DNA of 64,000 bases, taken from contig CAVSFZ010000012.1 in NCBI GenBank assembly GCA_963727235.1, forward strand, positions 102,861 through 166,860, given 5' to 3'. Shown here one piece after another: positions 15,969 to 25,415 of this stretch. This DNA is from CAVPTL01 sp963727235 (GTDB taxonomy: Bacteria > Actinomycetota > Thermoleophilia > Gaiellales > JAICJC01). How positions within the stretch are numbered: the stretch's first letter is position 1; the number at the start of each line of letters is the position of its first letter. Made by a program: the position numbers and the translations under genes. The notes beneath the pieces were generated by a model that was given only the letters and a program-made list of their open reading frames with translations, was not told the DNA's origin and made no database searches.

Positions 15969-17604
15969 ATGCGTACAGGCGGCGTGTTTCGGGCGGTGTT
16001 GGGTAACGGCGATTTGCGTCGGGTGCTGCTCGCCTACGTCGGCTTCACGGCGTCGGAGTACGCGGTGTGGCTGGCGATGCTGGTGTATGCCTATGACCAG
16101 GGTGGGACAACGACCGCCGGTTTGGTGGCGGTCGTCCAGCTCGTGCCGGCGGCGATTTTCGCGCCTTTTGCCGCGGCGTTGGGTGATACGCATCGGCCGG
16201 TGAGGGTGCTTGCGGTCGGCTATGTGGTGCAGGCGGTGGCGATGGGTGCCACTGCCGCGGTGATCCTGACCGGCGCCGATGCGCCGATCGCCTACCTGTG
16301 TGGGGCGGTGGCCGCGACGGCTGTGACCATCACGCGCCCCACTCAGGCGGTGCTGACGCCCGCCTTGGCGCACTCGGCTGAGGAACTGACAGCCACGAAC
16401 GTCGTTATGGGCTGGGTCGAAAACGGGAGCGTGCTGGTCGCGACGGCAGCAACCGGGGTGCTGCTCGCCGCGGCTGGGCCGGGGACAGTGTTCGTCATCT
16501 GCGCGATGTTGGGAGCGTTATCGTCGGTGTTGGTCGTGGGAGTGTCCGGTCCACCCGCGGCCAGTGAGGCGGCTGATTCAGGGCCGTTCGATGAGGCGGT
16601 GGCCGGGTTTCGAGCCTTGGCGCATCACAGCGGACCTCGTCTTGTGGTCGGCCTGCTCGGACTCGAGAACATCATCTGGGGTGCGCTTGACCTGCTGTTT
16701 GTCGTGCTCGCCCTGGACCTGCTGTCGGTCGGCTCGGGGTGGGTGGGGTACTTCAATGCGGTGTTCTCGGCGGGCGGTGTTGCCGGGGCGGCGGTTGCCG
16801 TGGTGCTGGTCGGGCGCCGCGTACCTGGCGCCGCCGATCGTGATGGCGTTGGTCGTGTGGGGCCTCACGTTCGTCGCGATCGCCGCTACCGCGACGCTTC
16901 CCGCGGCAGTGGTGCTGCTCGTCGTCGGCGGCGCGGCACGGGCACTCCTGGATGTGGCCGCTCGCACGCTGCTTCAGCGGATCTCGCCCGCCGACGTGCT
17001 CGGCCGTGTGTTCGGGGTGCTGGAGGGAACGGCGATGGCCGGCATGGCGATCGGACAGGTGCTGGTTGCGGTGCTGGTCGCCCTTGGCGGCGCCCGGGCT
17101 GCACTGGCCGGGGTGGGTGTGCTGCTGCTCGTAACGACCCTGCTGCTGGGGCGCCGGCTGATGGTGATCGACCGCGGCGCGCGCGTCCCCATCGTCGAGA
17201 TCTCACTGCTTCGCGCCATGCGCCTGTTCCGCGCCCTGCCACCGCCCGCGATCGAAGGCATCGCACACGCGCTCGAGCCGGTTGAAGCCGCCGACGGCGA
17301 GATCATCATCCGCCAGGGAGACATCGGCGAGCGCTACTACGCCATCGCAGACGGCACTGTCGCGGTGTCGCGAGACGGGCACCGCATCGCGACGCTCGGA
17401 CGGGCCGAGGGGTTCGGCGAGATCGCTCTGCTCGAAGACGTACCACGCACCGCGACCGTCACCGCAGTCGGCACGGTACGGCTCCAAGCGCTGGACAAGG
17501 AGTCGTTCGTCACCGCCCTGACCGGGCACTCACCATCGATGGCCGAGGCGAAAGGCGTGGTGACCGCCCGCCGCATCGAACTCGACACCCTCGACACGCC
17601 ATAG
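15969..17604 (+). CDS. MFS transporter fused to a cyclic-nucleotide-binding domain, frameshifted
   Basis: Residues 1-~410 form about 12 membrane helices of an MFS-type carrier ('RRVLLAYVGFTASEYAVWLAMLVYAYDQGG', 'RPTQAVLTPALA'). Residues ~420-540 are a cytoplasmic cNMP-binding fold: 'LFRALPPPAIEGIAHALEPVEAADGEIIIRQGDIGERYYAIADG...GFGEIALLEDVPRTATVTA'. The last part carries the phosphate-binding-cassette pattern GE(I)ALL..VPRTATV. The frame changes near 16820, so both halves are open in different frames. The fusion suggests transport gated or localised by a nucleotide. Neither substrate nor ligand can be read. Confidence 0.82.
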
Positions 17605-17627
17605 CGCACCGGCGGACGGACAGCCTC

Positions 17628-17930
17628 TTACCCGGGGCGAGTGAATTCCGAAGCGATGACCGCCTGACCTCGCGACGTCAGGCTGAACCGGACGGCCTTC
17701 ACCGGCCGGTACTCCGGATCATCGAGGAAGCCCCGTACCGCAGCCGCGTCGGCAAAGCGCAGCACAACGGTGCTGTTGGGAGGGTCACCCTCCGCCGGCT
17801 CCGCGTCGAACCCAGCGACCAGCACCTCCCCGCCGTGCTTCTCCAGCAACGGCCTCATCCTCGGCAAGTACTCCGAGCGGTACCGGTCAACATCATCCAC
17901 CTGCTGCATCAATACGAAATACGCTGCCAT
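17628..17930 (-). CDS. DUF1330 family protein
   Basis: A 100-residue protein with the dimeric alpha-beta barrel pattern of DUF1330: 'AAYFVLMQQVDDVDRYRSEYLPRMRPLLEKHGGEVLVAG' and 'STVVLRFADAAAVRGFLDDPEYRPVKAVR'. The family is cytoplasmic and of unknown biochemical role. The start is ATG 17930, chosen because conservation begins there although the frame is open upstream. It is convergent with the MFS-cNMP gene. Confidence 0.8.
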   Translation of the reverse strand: MAAYFVLMQQVDDVDRYRSEYLPRMRPLLEKHGGEVLVAGFDAEPAEGDPPNSTVVLRFADAAAVRGFLDDPEYRPVKAVRFSLTSRGQAVIASEFTRPG

Positions 17931-18027
17931 CGGAATCCTCACTTTCGGCCGGCACAGAGACGTCGCCCGGCACGCGCGAGAGCCTACCGCGACCGACGGC
18001 AACGGTGTCGTGCAGTCCGACGAGGAA

Positions 18028-18423
18028 TCACCATTCCGGGGGCCGGCGCGTACTGCGGCGGCGCCGTGTGGATTGCCGGAAGCGCCACCACTCCGCCGCT
18101 CGTGTCCACGGCGGGCGGGCGCGGATCTGGCCGAGAGCGCGGCGCAGGCGAGCCACGGCGCCGCCGTCAATCATGAGGATCAACGCAGAGACTGCGAGGA
18201 CGGAGGCACCGGTGATCACGACTTTGGGCGAGGCATCCGGCACGGGATCCGGCACCAAATCAAACAGCGGGGTAGCCGCCCATATATATGCCGCGACGAC
18301 CGTCAACCCCGCCAGTTGGACGAGGCCGCGTCCGGCAAACCGCGCCACCACACCTGCCCGCATACCCAGCGTGGGCGTATGCCGAATTGTCGGCTGCAAC
18401 TCGCTGCCGCGACCGTCCCTCAT
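18028..18423 (-). CDS. Small membrane protein, hypothetical
   Basis: A 131-residue frame from ATG 18423 with two likely helices ('GLVQLAGLTVVAAYIWAATPLF' around 35-55 and 'VVITGASVLAVSALILMIDGG' around 67-87). A strongly basic C-terminus (RRRRSTRR) would stay in the cytoplasm. No family recognised. It is divergent from the TolB-like gene with 170 nt between starts. Confidence 0.5.
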   Translation of the reverse strand: MRDGRGSELQPTIRHTPTLGMRAGVVARFAGRGLVQLAGLTVVAAYIWAATPLFDLVPDPVPDASPKVVITGASVLAVSALILMIDGGAVARLRRALGQIRARPPWTRAAEWWRFRQSTRRRRSTRRPPEW

Positions 18424-18550
18424 GATCCAAGCGTATGTACACCCGCGCCGCCCGACCCCGGAAGACTTCCCAGGTTCCCACTTCCCGGACGCGGCCGCCG
18501 GTCTCGGATCCTTCCTCGGCTCGGGAGCACGGAGTGACTGAGCCGTAAGC

Positions 18551-18566
18551 GGTTCGTAAGCGAACC
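18551..18566. repeat. Short inverted repeat upstream of the TolB-like gene
   Basis: GGTTCG-TAAG-CGAACC lies 27 nt before the ATG at 18594, within the GTAAGCG direct repeat context. It could be an operator or a leader hairpin. No regulator can be assigned. Confidence 0.3.
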
Positions 18567-18593
18567 ACAAGTGGCGGCGTGCATGATCGCGGG

Positions 18594-19532
18594 ATGAACA
18601 TCAAGAGCAAGCGCGTGGTGGTCGGTGTCGCTGCTGGGTTAGGCGCGGTCGCGGTGATGGTTTCAGGCTTGGGCTTGGCGGCAGGCGCTTCGGCACCGAA
18701 GCAGTCCAAGCCCGGGTCTGCCGGAGTGTTCGCGCAGGCACGCGGGTGGATCGCAGTTGGGGGCAACCCGGTGGTGGCGTTTGACCCAGCCGACCCGAGC
18801 AAGCGAGTGGTGGTCGCACACGGATACGGAGATCCGCTGGCATGGTCACGTGACGGATCCAAGCTTCTGATCTTCCGAGAAACCGGGTTGTACGTCGTTG
18901 GCGGCCACGGCTCTCAGGTTCGAGTCGGACCGAAAGGTGCAGCGAGTGGGTCGTTTACCCCCGACGGCTCGAAGGTCATCTACGGGTACAACAACAGCAT
19001 CTACCGGGTGAGTTCGAGCGGTGGACGGCCACGAATCATCGCCAGGGGTACCGCCAAGTCCGCGTACCCGTTCCCCTACTGGACTGGTGGACAGCTCTCT
19101 CCCAACGGAACCACGATCGTGTACGGATTCGGAGGGCTTGGACTGATGCGAAGCGACGGCACTCACCGGCGACCACTCGTGACGACACGCAGAGTCGTCG
19201 CACTCACCGGACATCCAGACGCCAACCAGATCGCCGCACTCGGGTGGTTCCCCGACAGCCACAGGATCCTGTTTATCGCCCTGAACCAAAGCACCACCCA
19301 CTGCGCGCTGCTGACGATCAACACCAACGGCACCAACCTCCGACACTGGGGCACGCCGGGCTTCTGCCCCATGCGCGCGGCCATATCACCCGATCAACAC
19401 CGCGTCGCGTTCACAACCTCGGAATCCCCCCTCGAAGTAACCATCACTGGATGGGACGGCAGCGACCCACGAAAACTCCGCTTCTCCACCAATCCCGGTG
19501 GCCTCTCGCTCGCCTGGAACTCCCTCCAGTGA
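18594..19532 (+). CDS. Secreted TolB-like beta-propeller protein
   Basis: A 312-residue exported protein with a signal sequence (KSKRVVVGVAAGLGAVAVMVSGLGLAAGASA). It carries WD40-like/TolB-type strands: 'DPLAWSRDGSKLLIF', 'GSFTPDGSKVIYGY', 'GQLSPNGTTIVYG', 'LGWFPDSHRILFI', 'AAISPDQHRVAF', 'GLSLAWNS'. This gives a six-bladed propeller-like fold with no catalytic signature. It probably binds proteins or ligands outside the cell. ATG 18594 was chosen because it directly precedes the charged n-region. It stands alone between divergent and convergent neighbours. Confidence 0.72.
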   Translation: MNIKSKRVVVGVAAGLGAVAVMVSGLGLAAGASAPKQSKPGSAGVFAQARGWIAVGGNPVVAFDPADPSKRVVVAHGYGDPLAWSRDGSKLLIFRETGLYVVGGHGSQVRVGPKGAASGSFTPDGSKVIYGYNNSIYRVSSSGGRPRIIARGTAKSAYPFPYWTGGQLSPNGTTIVYGFGGLGLMRSDGTHRRPLVTTRRVVALTGHPDANQIAALGWFPDSHRILFIALNQSTTHCALLTINTNGTNLRHWGTPGFCPMRAAISPDQHRVAFTTSESPLEVTITGWDGSDPRKLRFSTNPGGLSLAWNSLQ

Positions 19533-19559
19533 CCACCATGCTGGGCCAGACGAGACTGG

Positions 19560-20210
19560 TCAGGCGGTTGTGCGCTCGTCGAGGCCGACGTCTTCGAGGC
19601 CCTCGGTCTGCATCGCCTCGGCCACGGCAGCGCGCGCTTTGATTTGGCGGTAGTGACGGCCCAAGTTGGGCTGATCCCACCATCGCGTCGGCAGATTCCG
19701 GCCCCACCGGGTGACCATGAACAGGAACAGGTCGGCGGTACTCAGGTCGTCCAGCAGGTATTCCCGCCCGTCCAGCTCCCGCTCGATGAACTGCCGCATC
19801 CGATCGAGGTCGCGTTCAGCCTGCAGCGCGACGCCGGACACGCCCTCGGGGTCACTCGTGTACCGGTCGGGATAGATCCTCACATGCAAGGTGGCCTGGA
19901 CGGTATTGGTGAGGTAGGCCATCCACCGATACCACGCCGCCCGCTCGGCCGTGCCCAGCGGCGGCGCCAGCCCGGCCTCGGGATGAGTGTCGGCAAGGTG
20001 CATCACCACCGCCGCCGCCTCGTACACGACCAGGCTCCCGTCCACGAGCGTGGGCACCCGCCGATGGGGATTCAGAGACTCGTATCCCGGTGGCGTGATG
20101 TCGTCGCCCTGGCCCTCCACCCGCACCAGCCGGTGCTCAGCCCCCACCTCGAGCAACGTGATGTGCGCGACCAGCGAGGCGGCACCGGGCCTGTAGTAGA
20201 GATCCATCAC
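19560..20210 (-). CDS. Glutathione S-transferase family protein
   Basis: A 216-residue protein with a thioredoxin-fold N-terminal domain ('MDLYYRPGAASLVAHITLLEVGAEHRLVRV', 'RRVPTLVDGSLVVYEAAAVVMHLAD', with the cis-Pro VPTL and the E-S/A glutathione contact replaced by EAAA) and an all-helical C-terminal domain. GST-type proteins in actinobacteria may use thiols other than glutathione. No substrate can be inferred. It is divergent from a 60-residue membrane protein with about 50 nt between starts. Confidence 0.85.
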   Translation of the reverse strand: MMDLYYRPGAASLVAHITLLEVGAEHRLVRVEGQGDDITPPGYESLNPHRRVPTLVDGSLVVYEAAAVVMHLADTHPEAGLAPPLGTAERAAWYRWMAYLTNTVQATLHVRIYPDRYTSDPEGVSGVALQAERDLDRMRQFIERELDGREYLLDDLSTADLFLFMVTRWGRNLPTRWWDQPNLGRHYRQIKARAAVAEAMQTEGLEDVGLDERTTA

Positions 20211-20259
20211 GGCAATCCGGCCGCCATCATAGTGGCCCAGGCGCGTCTACAATTCAGCC

Positions 20260-20442
20260 ATGACCCTGACTCGCCGGGAACAAAAGAAGCGCCAGATGGT
20301 CAGAACCGGCTACGCCGGCCTGGCTGTGGGGGTCGTGATCCTGCTGTTCGCCCTGTCGGCCGGCTCGATCCTGTTCGGAGTGCTAGGCGCCGTGGTGCTG
20401 GCGATCTCGGGTTGGGCTACCCGAGCCGTCCGCTCGTTGTAG
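20260..20442 (+). CDS. 60-residue membrane protein
   Basis: A basic N-terminus (TRREQKKRQMVRTGY) is followed by two closely spaced hydrophobic stretches (~18-36 and ~38-52), consistent with a two-helix hairpin or one long helix. ATG 20260 is the only start. No family recognised. The following 148 nt (20443-20590) show no gene. Confidence 0.6.
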   Translation: MTLTRREQKKRQMVRTGYAGLAVGVVILLFALSAGSILFGVLGAVVLAISGWATRAVRSL

Positions 20443-20590
20443 CCCCATCGCCGCCTGAGCACCGCGCCTGGTCGCCGAGGATCGGCTGTACCCCAGCTCC
20501 CGGTTGTGTGTCCACGTCATCGGCATACCCCGAGTGTTCCCCGTCGGGCATGGCTGTACACCTAGGTCACACTGGTGCTGTCACTGGGTA

Positions 20591-21334
20591 TCAAGCCAGG
20601 AGATCGGGAATCGCAAGCCTGGCGGTGAGTCCCCCGTCCACGGGAATCACTGCGCCGCTCACAAACGACGCCGCCTCACTGCAGAGGTACCCGACCAGGT
20701 CGGCGACCTCGTGTGGCTCGCCCACCCTGCCAAGCGGATGAGATGCCGCCAGCGCCCGCTGCCGAGCCCGTGGGTGGTGCCGCTCGAACAGATCGGTGCG
20801 CACAAACCCCGGCGCCACCGCGTTTACTCGGATGCCTTTGGGCCCGAGTTCGACCGCAAGCGCACGAGTGAGCTGGTGAAGGCCGCCCTTGGCCGCCGCG
20901 TATGCCACCAACCCCGGCGCCACACCCAGTCCCATGGACGAGCCGATGTTCACGATCGCAGCCGCGCCCAGACGCCTCCAGGCGCTCGGCCAAACCACGG
21001 CTGAGGAGGTACGCCGAGGTGAGGTTCACCTCGACTGTCTCATCCCAGCTCTGCTCGCCGGTGTCGGCGATCGAGTTGAGCTTCCGCCAGCGCCGGCGTT
21101 GTTGACCAACACGTCGAGGCCGTCGACCTGTGACAGCTCGGCGATCAGACCGGTCACGGAAGCACGATCGAGCAGATCGCACACCAGCGCTCGGGCCGAG
21201 AGCTTGGCGGCGGCCGCCTCGAGCCGCTCTCGGTCGCGCCCGACGATGATCACGTCCGATCCCCGGCCTCTGAGCACCTCTGCGATCGCCAGCCCGATCC
21301 CCCGTCCACCACCCGTGACCACGGCGACGCTCAT
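20591..21334 (-). CDS. Short-chain dehydrogenase/reductase, frameshifted
   Basis: A classical SDR of ~247 residues. The Rossmann motif TGGGRGIG is near the N-terminus, with NNAGAG around residue 83. The catalytic Ser is in IVNIGSS, YAAAK holds the catalytic Tyr and Lys, and 'IRVNAVAPGFVRTDL' and 'GAVIPVDGG' lie toward the C-terminus. The frame shifts near 21085 and 20970. The ATG at 21334 overlaps the stop of the second SDR (ATGA). Substrate unknown. Its place next to the permease and regulator suggests a dehydrogenation step of the same catabolic set. Confidence 0.85.
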
Positions 21335-22106
21335 TTGGCGAGGCCCCCGTGCACCTCGACCACAGTCGAGGTGACGTAGGAACCGTCATCCGACGCCAGA
21401 AACGCCGCCACTCCGGCGATCTCCGTCGCACTGACCGACTCGGCCCAGGGCGGTGGTAGCCAGGAGGTCACGGGTGACCCGCTCCCCCGCGAACGCCGCT
21501 TCGAGCATCGGCGTCTCGATCAGTCCCGGACAGATCGCAACCGCCCGCAGCCCATCCCCGCCCCACGTCTGGGCGATGCTCTTGGTCAGGGCAATCAGTG
21601 CGCCCTTGCTGGCCGAGTACGCGTGGGCCCCGGATCCCCGCCGGTGCCGGCCGTGGACGAGACGTTGATGACCACCGGAGCCGCGCTCTGCAAGAGATGC
21701 GGAATGGCATGCTTGCAGAAGAGGTATGTCCCGGTGACGTTGACCGCGAAGGTGTCGTCCCAGACCTCGCGCTCAACGTCCACCACCGGCCCGTCTCGTC
21801 CCGCCAGCCTCACCCCGGCGTTGTGTAGAGCACGTCGATACCGCCGAACGCCTCGACGGTTGCAGCGACGACCGCGGCCACTTCGGCCTCGTCGCGCAGG
21901 TCGGCGACACGCCAGACGGCATCCCCGCCCGAAGCGTTGATGCGCGCGCACAACTGCTCGAGGGGGTCGCGATGCAGATCGGTCAGCGCGACCCGGGCTC
22001 CCTCGGCGGTGAGCCGCTCAGCCACCGCCACCCCCTGGCCGCCGCAGGCGCCTGTGACAATCACCCGCCGGCCTTCAAGTCTGCGCAGGGTTTCGCTGGG
22101 GCTCAC
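21331..22106 (-). CDS. Second short-chain dehydrogenase/reductase, multiply frameshifted
   Basis: Pieces in three frames add to one SDR of ~255 residues: 'RRVIVTGACGGQGVAVAERL' (cofactor motif, with an unusual TGACGGQG), 'ALTDLH', 'HNAGVRLAG', 'VNVTGTYLFCKHAIPHLL', 'VVINVSSTAG', then YSASKGAL with the catalytic Tyr-Lys, 'VAICPGLIETPM' and a terminal 'VVEVHGGLAK'. Breaks lie near 21815, 21640 and 21450. GTG 22106 is the likely start. It is the first gene of the minus-strand SDR pair, divergent from the permease gene. Confidence 0.75.
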
Positions 22107-22250
22107 CGCTGACTCCTTCGGTCTCGCTGGTCTGGCAGAGTCTATCGATCGTACTGGGTCGACAGATCGACTATCTGACAATCGCTCCATGAATCCGCAT
22201 AGTTGAGCGGTTTCTTGGATTGACAACGTTCGCGTCGACGCAGAAAAAAT

Positions 22251-22261
22251 TGGTACGACAA
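22251..22261. promoter_or_regulatory. Candidate FadR/GntR-type operator
   Basis: TGGTACGACAA fits the FadR-subfamily consensus TNGTNNNACNA on both strands and sits 2 nt upstream of the predicted -35 box. A second match (TGGTCATACAA) occurs at 34841 before another operon of the same island, and a FadR-type regulator is encoded at 24649-25415. Confidence 0.5.
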
Positions 22262-22263
22262 GC

Positions 22264-22292
22264 TTGACATATGACAGTCGGACTGGTTCAAT
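22264..22292 (+). promoter_or_regulatory. Predicted promoter of the permease operon
   Basis: TTGACA (22264-22269), 17-nt spacer, then TTCAAT (22287-22292; four of six matches to TATAAT). The -35 box is perfect. The candidate operator abuts it, which would suit either repression or ligand-released control. Confidence 0.4.
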
Positions 22293-22433
22293 GCCCCCAC
22301 AGCGGTGCAGTGTCCAGCACCAAGCACCGCCGTGCAAGCTTCATCTCAAGGACGCACACGTCCGAAGACGTGCGTTGCCGTGGTCCAACACGGCCCGCAC
22401 CGGGTGATTGTCATGACCAACGGAAGGAGTGTC

Positions 22434-24083
22434 GTGAGCAACACAGAGTCCATGCCCCCAGCGGACGCGCCCTCGCCGGGCGCGACACCAGGGCTGTTCG
22501 CGCGAAACGCCACCGGACTCGTCCGGGGTGTCTCGACGAAGTCGGCCTTGATCATGAATATCGTCCCGGGACACCCGACGTTCGTGCTAGCGGTGAGCTT
22601 CTTCTTCGTCTTCTCACTGTTCCCGGGTGGTAACTATCTGCTTGGCTTGTTGCTGACGGTGCCGATGGCGCTTGCGTTGGCGTATGCGTGGGGACTCCTG
22701 GTCGCGATGATCCCTCGTTCGGGCGGCGACTACATGCTGGTCAGCCGAGTGTTGCACCCCTTGGTTGGTGTGATATCGAGCTTCTGTATGACGGTTGCGG
22801 TGGTCTTGTCCGCAGCCTTCTTTGGGATCGCCACGTCGACCCTCGCGCTCGGGCCTGGCCTGATAGTGATCGGTTTGTCCGGACATCACCCGACCCTGGT
22901 CGACTGGGGTAACACGCTCCTGACCTCGACTAGCTGGCAGTTCTTCGTCGGCGTCTTGATGATGCTGCTCGCAACCCTCCCGCTGCTCGGCAGCTGGCGG
23001 TTCACGCTGCTTATTCAAAACGTGTGGTTCTGGATGACGACAGGCAGTTTGGCGGCGTGTGTTCTGGTCGCGATCTTCACCTCGAAAAGCTCGTTCATCA
23101 ACAACTTCAATAGCTTCGCCGAGCCCTACACGCACAAGGCGGACTCATACCACTCAACCATCCAAACGGCGGTTCACGCGGGAGTCAATGTCGACCCGGC
23201 GTTCTCGTTCGTCAACACAATCCCGGTAGTTGGGTTCTTCTGTGGCTGGGCCATCTTCAACTGGTTCTCTTCGGGACAGCTGGGAGGGGAGCTGCGTCAG
23301 GCAAGCACGATCAAGACGGCGCACATGATGGCCCTCGGGGGATTGATCCCGATCGCAGTTGTGGCCGTGTGCGCCGCGATCTTCTTCCGCACGTTCGGCA
23401 CCAGCTTCCAGATTGCCGCCAACGGCGGCGGGATGCCGACGGAGATCGCCGCACCCCCGACCTATCTCTTCTTGACGGCAGCGTCAGTCGGCAGCACGTG
23501 GTTTGCGGCTCTGTTGGTGATTTGCTTCACCATGTTCTTCCCACTGCTGACGTACCTGAACTTCCTCCAGCCGACGCGCATGCTGTTTGCCTACGCGTTC
23601 GACGGCATCCTGCCCAAGAGTGTCACGCGTGTGAACGATCGCGGCGTGCCTTACGTCGCGGTGATCATCACACTGATACTCGCGGTGCTCACGTTGTACT
23701 GGGGTCTGCACGCGTCGAACTTCTTCCAGATCATCACGTACGCCATCCTGATCCAGTTGATCGCCACGGGGCTCGTGGGACTGTCCGCGATCGTCGTCCC
23801 CTACCGTCACCCCGAGTTCTATCGCGCGGTCACGAGCCGACGCAACGTGCTCGGCTTGCCGCTGGTCGTCTGGGCCGGCGCAGGCAGCGTGGCGACGACG
23901 GTGATCGTGTGGATCCTGTACTTCCACTACGACTGGGCGTTCGGGTTCACCGATCGGCAGAAGTTCTTCAGTTACCTCGCCGGAATCGTGATCTTGGCAA
24001 TCGTGTTCTTCTACGGAGCACGCGCGGTGCGCGCGCGCGAAGGGGTAGACGTATCAGCGCGCCTACGCCGAGATCCCACCTGA
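22434..24083 (+). CDS. APC-superfamily amino-acid/organic-acid permease
   Basis: A 549-residue integral membrane protein with about 12 helices. GTG 22434 is preceded by GGAAGGAG. The N-terminal core 'ALIMNIVPGHPTFVLAVSFFFVFSLFPGGNYLLGLLLTVPMALALAYAWGLL...RSGGDYMLVSR' carries the helix-1 break and 'PRSGGDY' motif of APC-type transporters, and 'RMLFAYAFDGILPKSVTRVNDRGVPYVAV' is the typical helix 8-9 region. It likely imports the compound degraded by the surrounding island. The substrate is not readable. A strong hairpin follows at 24112. Confidence 0.9.
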   Translation: MSNTESMPPADAPSPGATPGLFARNATGLVRGVSTKSALIMNIVPGHPTFVLAVSFFFVFSLFPGGNYLLGLLLTVPMALALAYAWGLLVAMIPRSGGDYMLVSRVLHPLVGVISSFCMTVAVVLSAAFFGIATSTLALGPGLIVIGLSGHHPTLVDWGNTLLTSTSWQFFVGVLMMLLATLPLLGSWRFTLLIQNVWFWMTTGSLAACVLVAIFTSKSSFINNFNSFAEPYTHKADSYHSTIQTAVHAGVNVDPAFSFVNTIPVVGFFCGWAIFNWFSSGQLGGELRQASTIKTAHMMALGGLIPIAVVAVCAAIFFRTFGTSFQIAANGGGMPTEIAAPPTYLFLTAASVGSTWFAALLVICFTMFFPLLTYLNFLQPTRMLFAYAFDGILPKSVTRVNDRGVPYVAVIITLILAVLTLYWGLHASNFFQIITYAILIQLIATGLVGLSAIVVPYRHPEFYRAVTSRRNVLGLPLVVWAGAGSVATTVIVWILYFHYDWAFGFTDRQKFFSYLAGIVILAIVFFYGARAVRAREGVDVSARLRRDPT

Positions 24084-24111
24084 GTAGGACGTGGGCCTCG
24101 GCGAATCAAAG

Positions 24112-24163
24112 CTCACACGGCCGCTCCCGGATAGGCCTCCAGCACGGGAGCGGCCGCTGTGAG
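24112..24163 (+). terminator. Long hairpin after the permease gene
   Basis: The arms CTCACACGGCCGCTCCCG and CGGGAGCGGCCGCTGTGAG pair around a 15-nt loop. There is no T tract, so it may be a processing or attenuating structure between the permease and the VOC gene rather than a classical terminator. Confidence 0.55.
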
Positions 24164-24186
24164 TCCCGGCCGGTGGTGACCGCGCC

Positions 24187-24675
24187 ATGATCAGACGCCT
24201 GGATCACGTCGGCGTTCTGGTGGGCGATACCGACAACGCACTGGAGTACTTCGCGGGCACGCTCGGACTCGAGGTCGTGCACCAGGAGGTGGTCGAAGCC
24301 GCGGCTGTCCGGCTCACCTATCTCGACGCCGGCAACATCCTGCTGCAGCTGGTCGAGCCGCTCAGCGACACGTCTCCGCTGGCCGGGAGCTCGCCGCGTT
24401 CCGGCGAGGGAATCCACCACCTCTGCTTCGGCGTCGACGACGTCTCGGTGGAAGCTGCGACGCTGGGAAACTCCCACACCGACGTCCAACTCGGGCAGGG
24501 ACGCGGACGGGTGTCGGCGTTCGTCCCGGGAGCAGTGCACCACGGCGTGCGCCTGGAATGCACCGAGTTCGACTCCGCCTCCGACGTGGCACAGTCGACC
24601 GGCACGCTGCCGACGGTGATCAATCCCACCTCCCCCCTATACTCCGCGTGTTACGAACGACTCACTCGACACTGA
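24187..24675 (+). CDS. VOC-superfamily protein, methylmalonyl-CoA epimerase/glyoxalase-like
   Basis: A 162-residue two-module VOC fold: 'RRLDHVGVLVGDTDNALEYFAGTLGLEVVHQEVVE' and 'GIHHLCFGVDDVSVEAATL'. Metal-ligand candidates are His7, the Glu of LLQLVEP, the His of IHHLCF and the Glu of LECTEF, the spacing of methylmalonyl-CoA epimerases and glyoxalases. Residues after ~130 are less regular. It follows the permease and precedes the FadR-type regulator, so it probably isomerises or cleaves a pathway intermediate. The exact reaction is unassigned. Confidence 0.75.
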   Translation: MIRRLDHVGVLVGDTDNALEYFAGTLGLEVVHQEVVEAAAVRLTYLDAGNILLQLVEPLSDTSPLAGSSPRSGEGIHHLCFGVDDVSVEAATLGNSHTDVQLGQGRGRVSAFVPGAVHHGVRLECTEFDSASDVAQSTGTLPTVINPTSPLYSACYERLTRH

Positions 24676-25415
24676 TGGTGCCGTCGGGGACGGGGCGCTC
24701 GAACTCGATCTCAGTTCGCTCCAACAAGGGACTCGAGTTCACGAAGCGTCGGAGAGGCTGATGCAGAAGATCGTCTCCGGCGAATTCGGTGTCGGAGAGC
24801 GCCTGCCGTCCGAGCGCATGCTGGTCCAGGAATTGGGCGTATCGCGGACGGTGCTGCGCGAGGCGCTGTCGAGCCTCGAAGCGCTTGGGTTCATCGAGGC
24901 GCAGACGACTCGCGGGCGGTTCGTGACCGGCGGCGGCTCGTCGTCACGCAGCCAGGACGCTCGTTCGCGCCTGGCTGCATCAGCACGCCCGCCAGATCTC
25001 GGAGTTCGACGAGATCCGCTCGGTGATCGAGGCCCAGGCGCTCCGAACGGTCGACCAATGGGGCGCCGTGGACGTGGCGACGCAGGGCCGCGCGCTCCTG
25101 GCCGAGCAGGTCGCGGCGGTCGAATCCGGCGACGTCGTTGCCGCCGCCGACTGCGACGGCCGGTTCCACCGCCTGCTGTGCTCGTACACGCGCAACCAGG
25201 CGCTGCGCTCGCTGGCCAACGGTCTGATCGAGAACGCCCGCACCACCAGCCTCGCCGTGTACGCGCTGCCCGACTCCGCGACCGCCTCTCTGCGGCAGCA
25301 CAACGACATCCTGACTGCGCTCGAGGCCGGGAAGATCGACGAGGCGGCTCAGCTCGTGATCACCCATCACATGGAAACTGCTCGGGCGAGCCGCACCCTC
25401 AGCACCCGCAGCTAG
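24649..25415 (+). CDS. FadR-subfamily GntR regulator, frameshifted, start uncertain
   Basis: The N-terminal winged HTH reads 'SERLMQKIVSGEFGVGERLPSERMLVQELGVSRTVLREALSSLEALGFIEAQTTRGRFV'. The C-terminal FCD ligand domain begins 'EIRSVIEAQALRT' and includes 'GRFHRLLC', 'LRQHNDILTALEAGKIDEAAQLVITHHMETA'. The frame shifts near 24945. The coding sense extends upstream of ATG 24761 ('DLSSLQQGTRVHEASERL') to about 24649, but no canonical start is in frame there, so a second indel is likely. The stop shares a CTAG with the stop of the convergent molybdoenzyme gene. Likely controls the island through TNGTNNNACNA sites. Confidence 0.82.

Larger units (their letters stand above)
22107..22433. other. 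327-nt divergent intergenic region between SDR pair and permease
   Basis: No convincing gene. It holds a FadR-family-type operator (22251-22261), a sigma70-like promoter for the permease (22264-22292) and a CAGAT-N5-ATCTG inverted repeat at 22163-22177 nearer the SDR side. It is less GC-rich than its surroundings, as expected for a shared control region. Confidence 0.6.
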
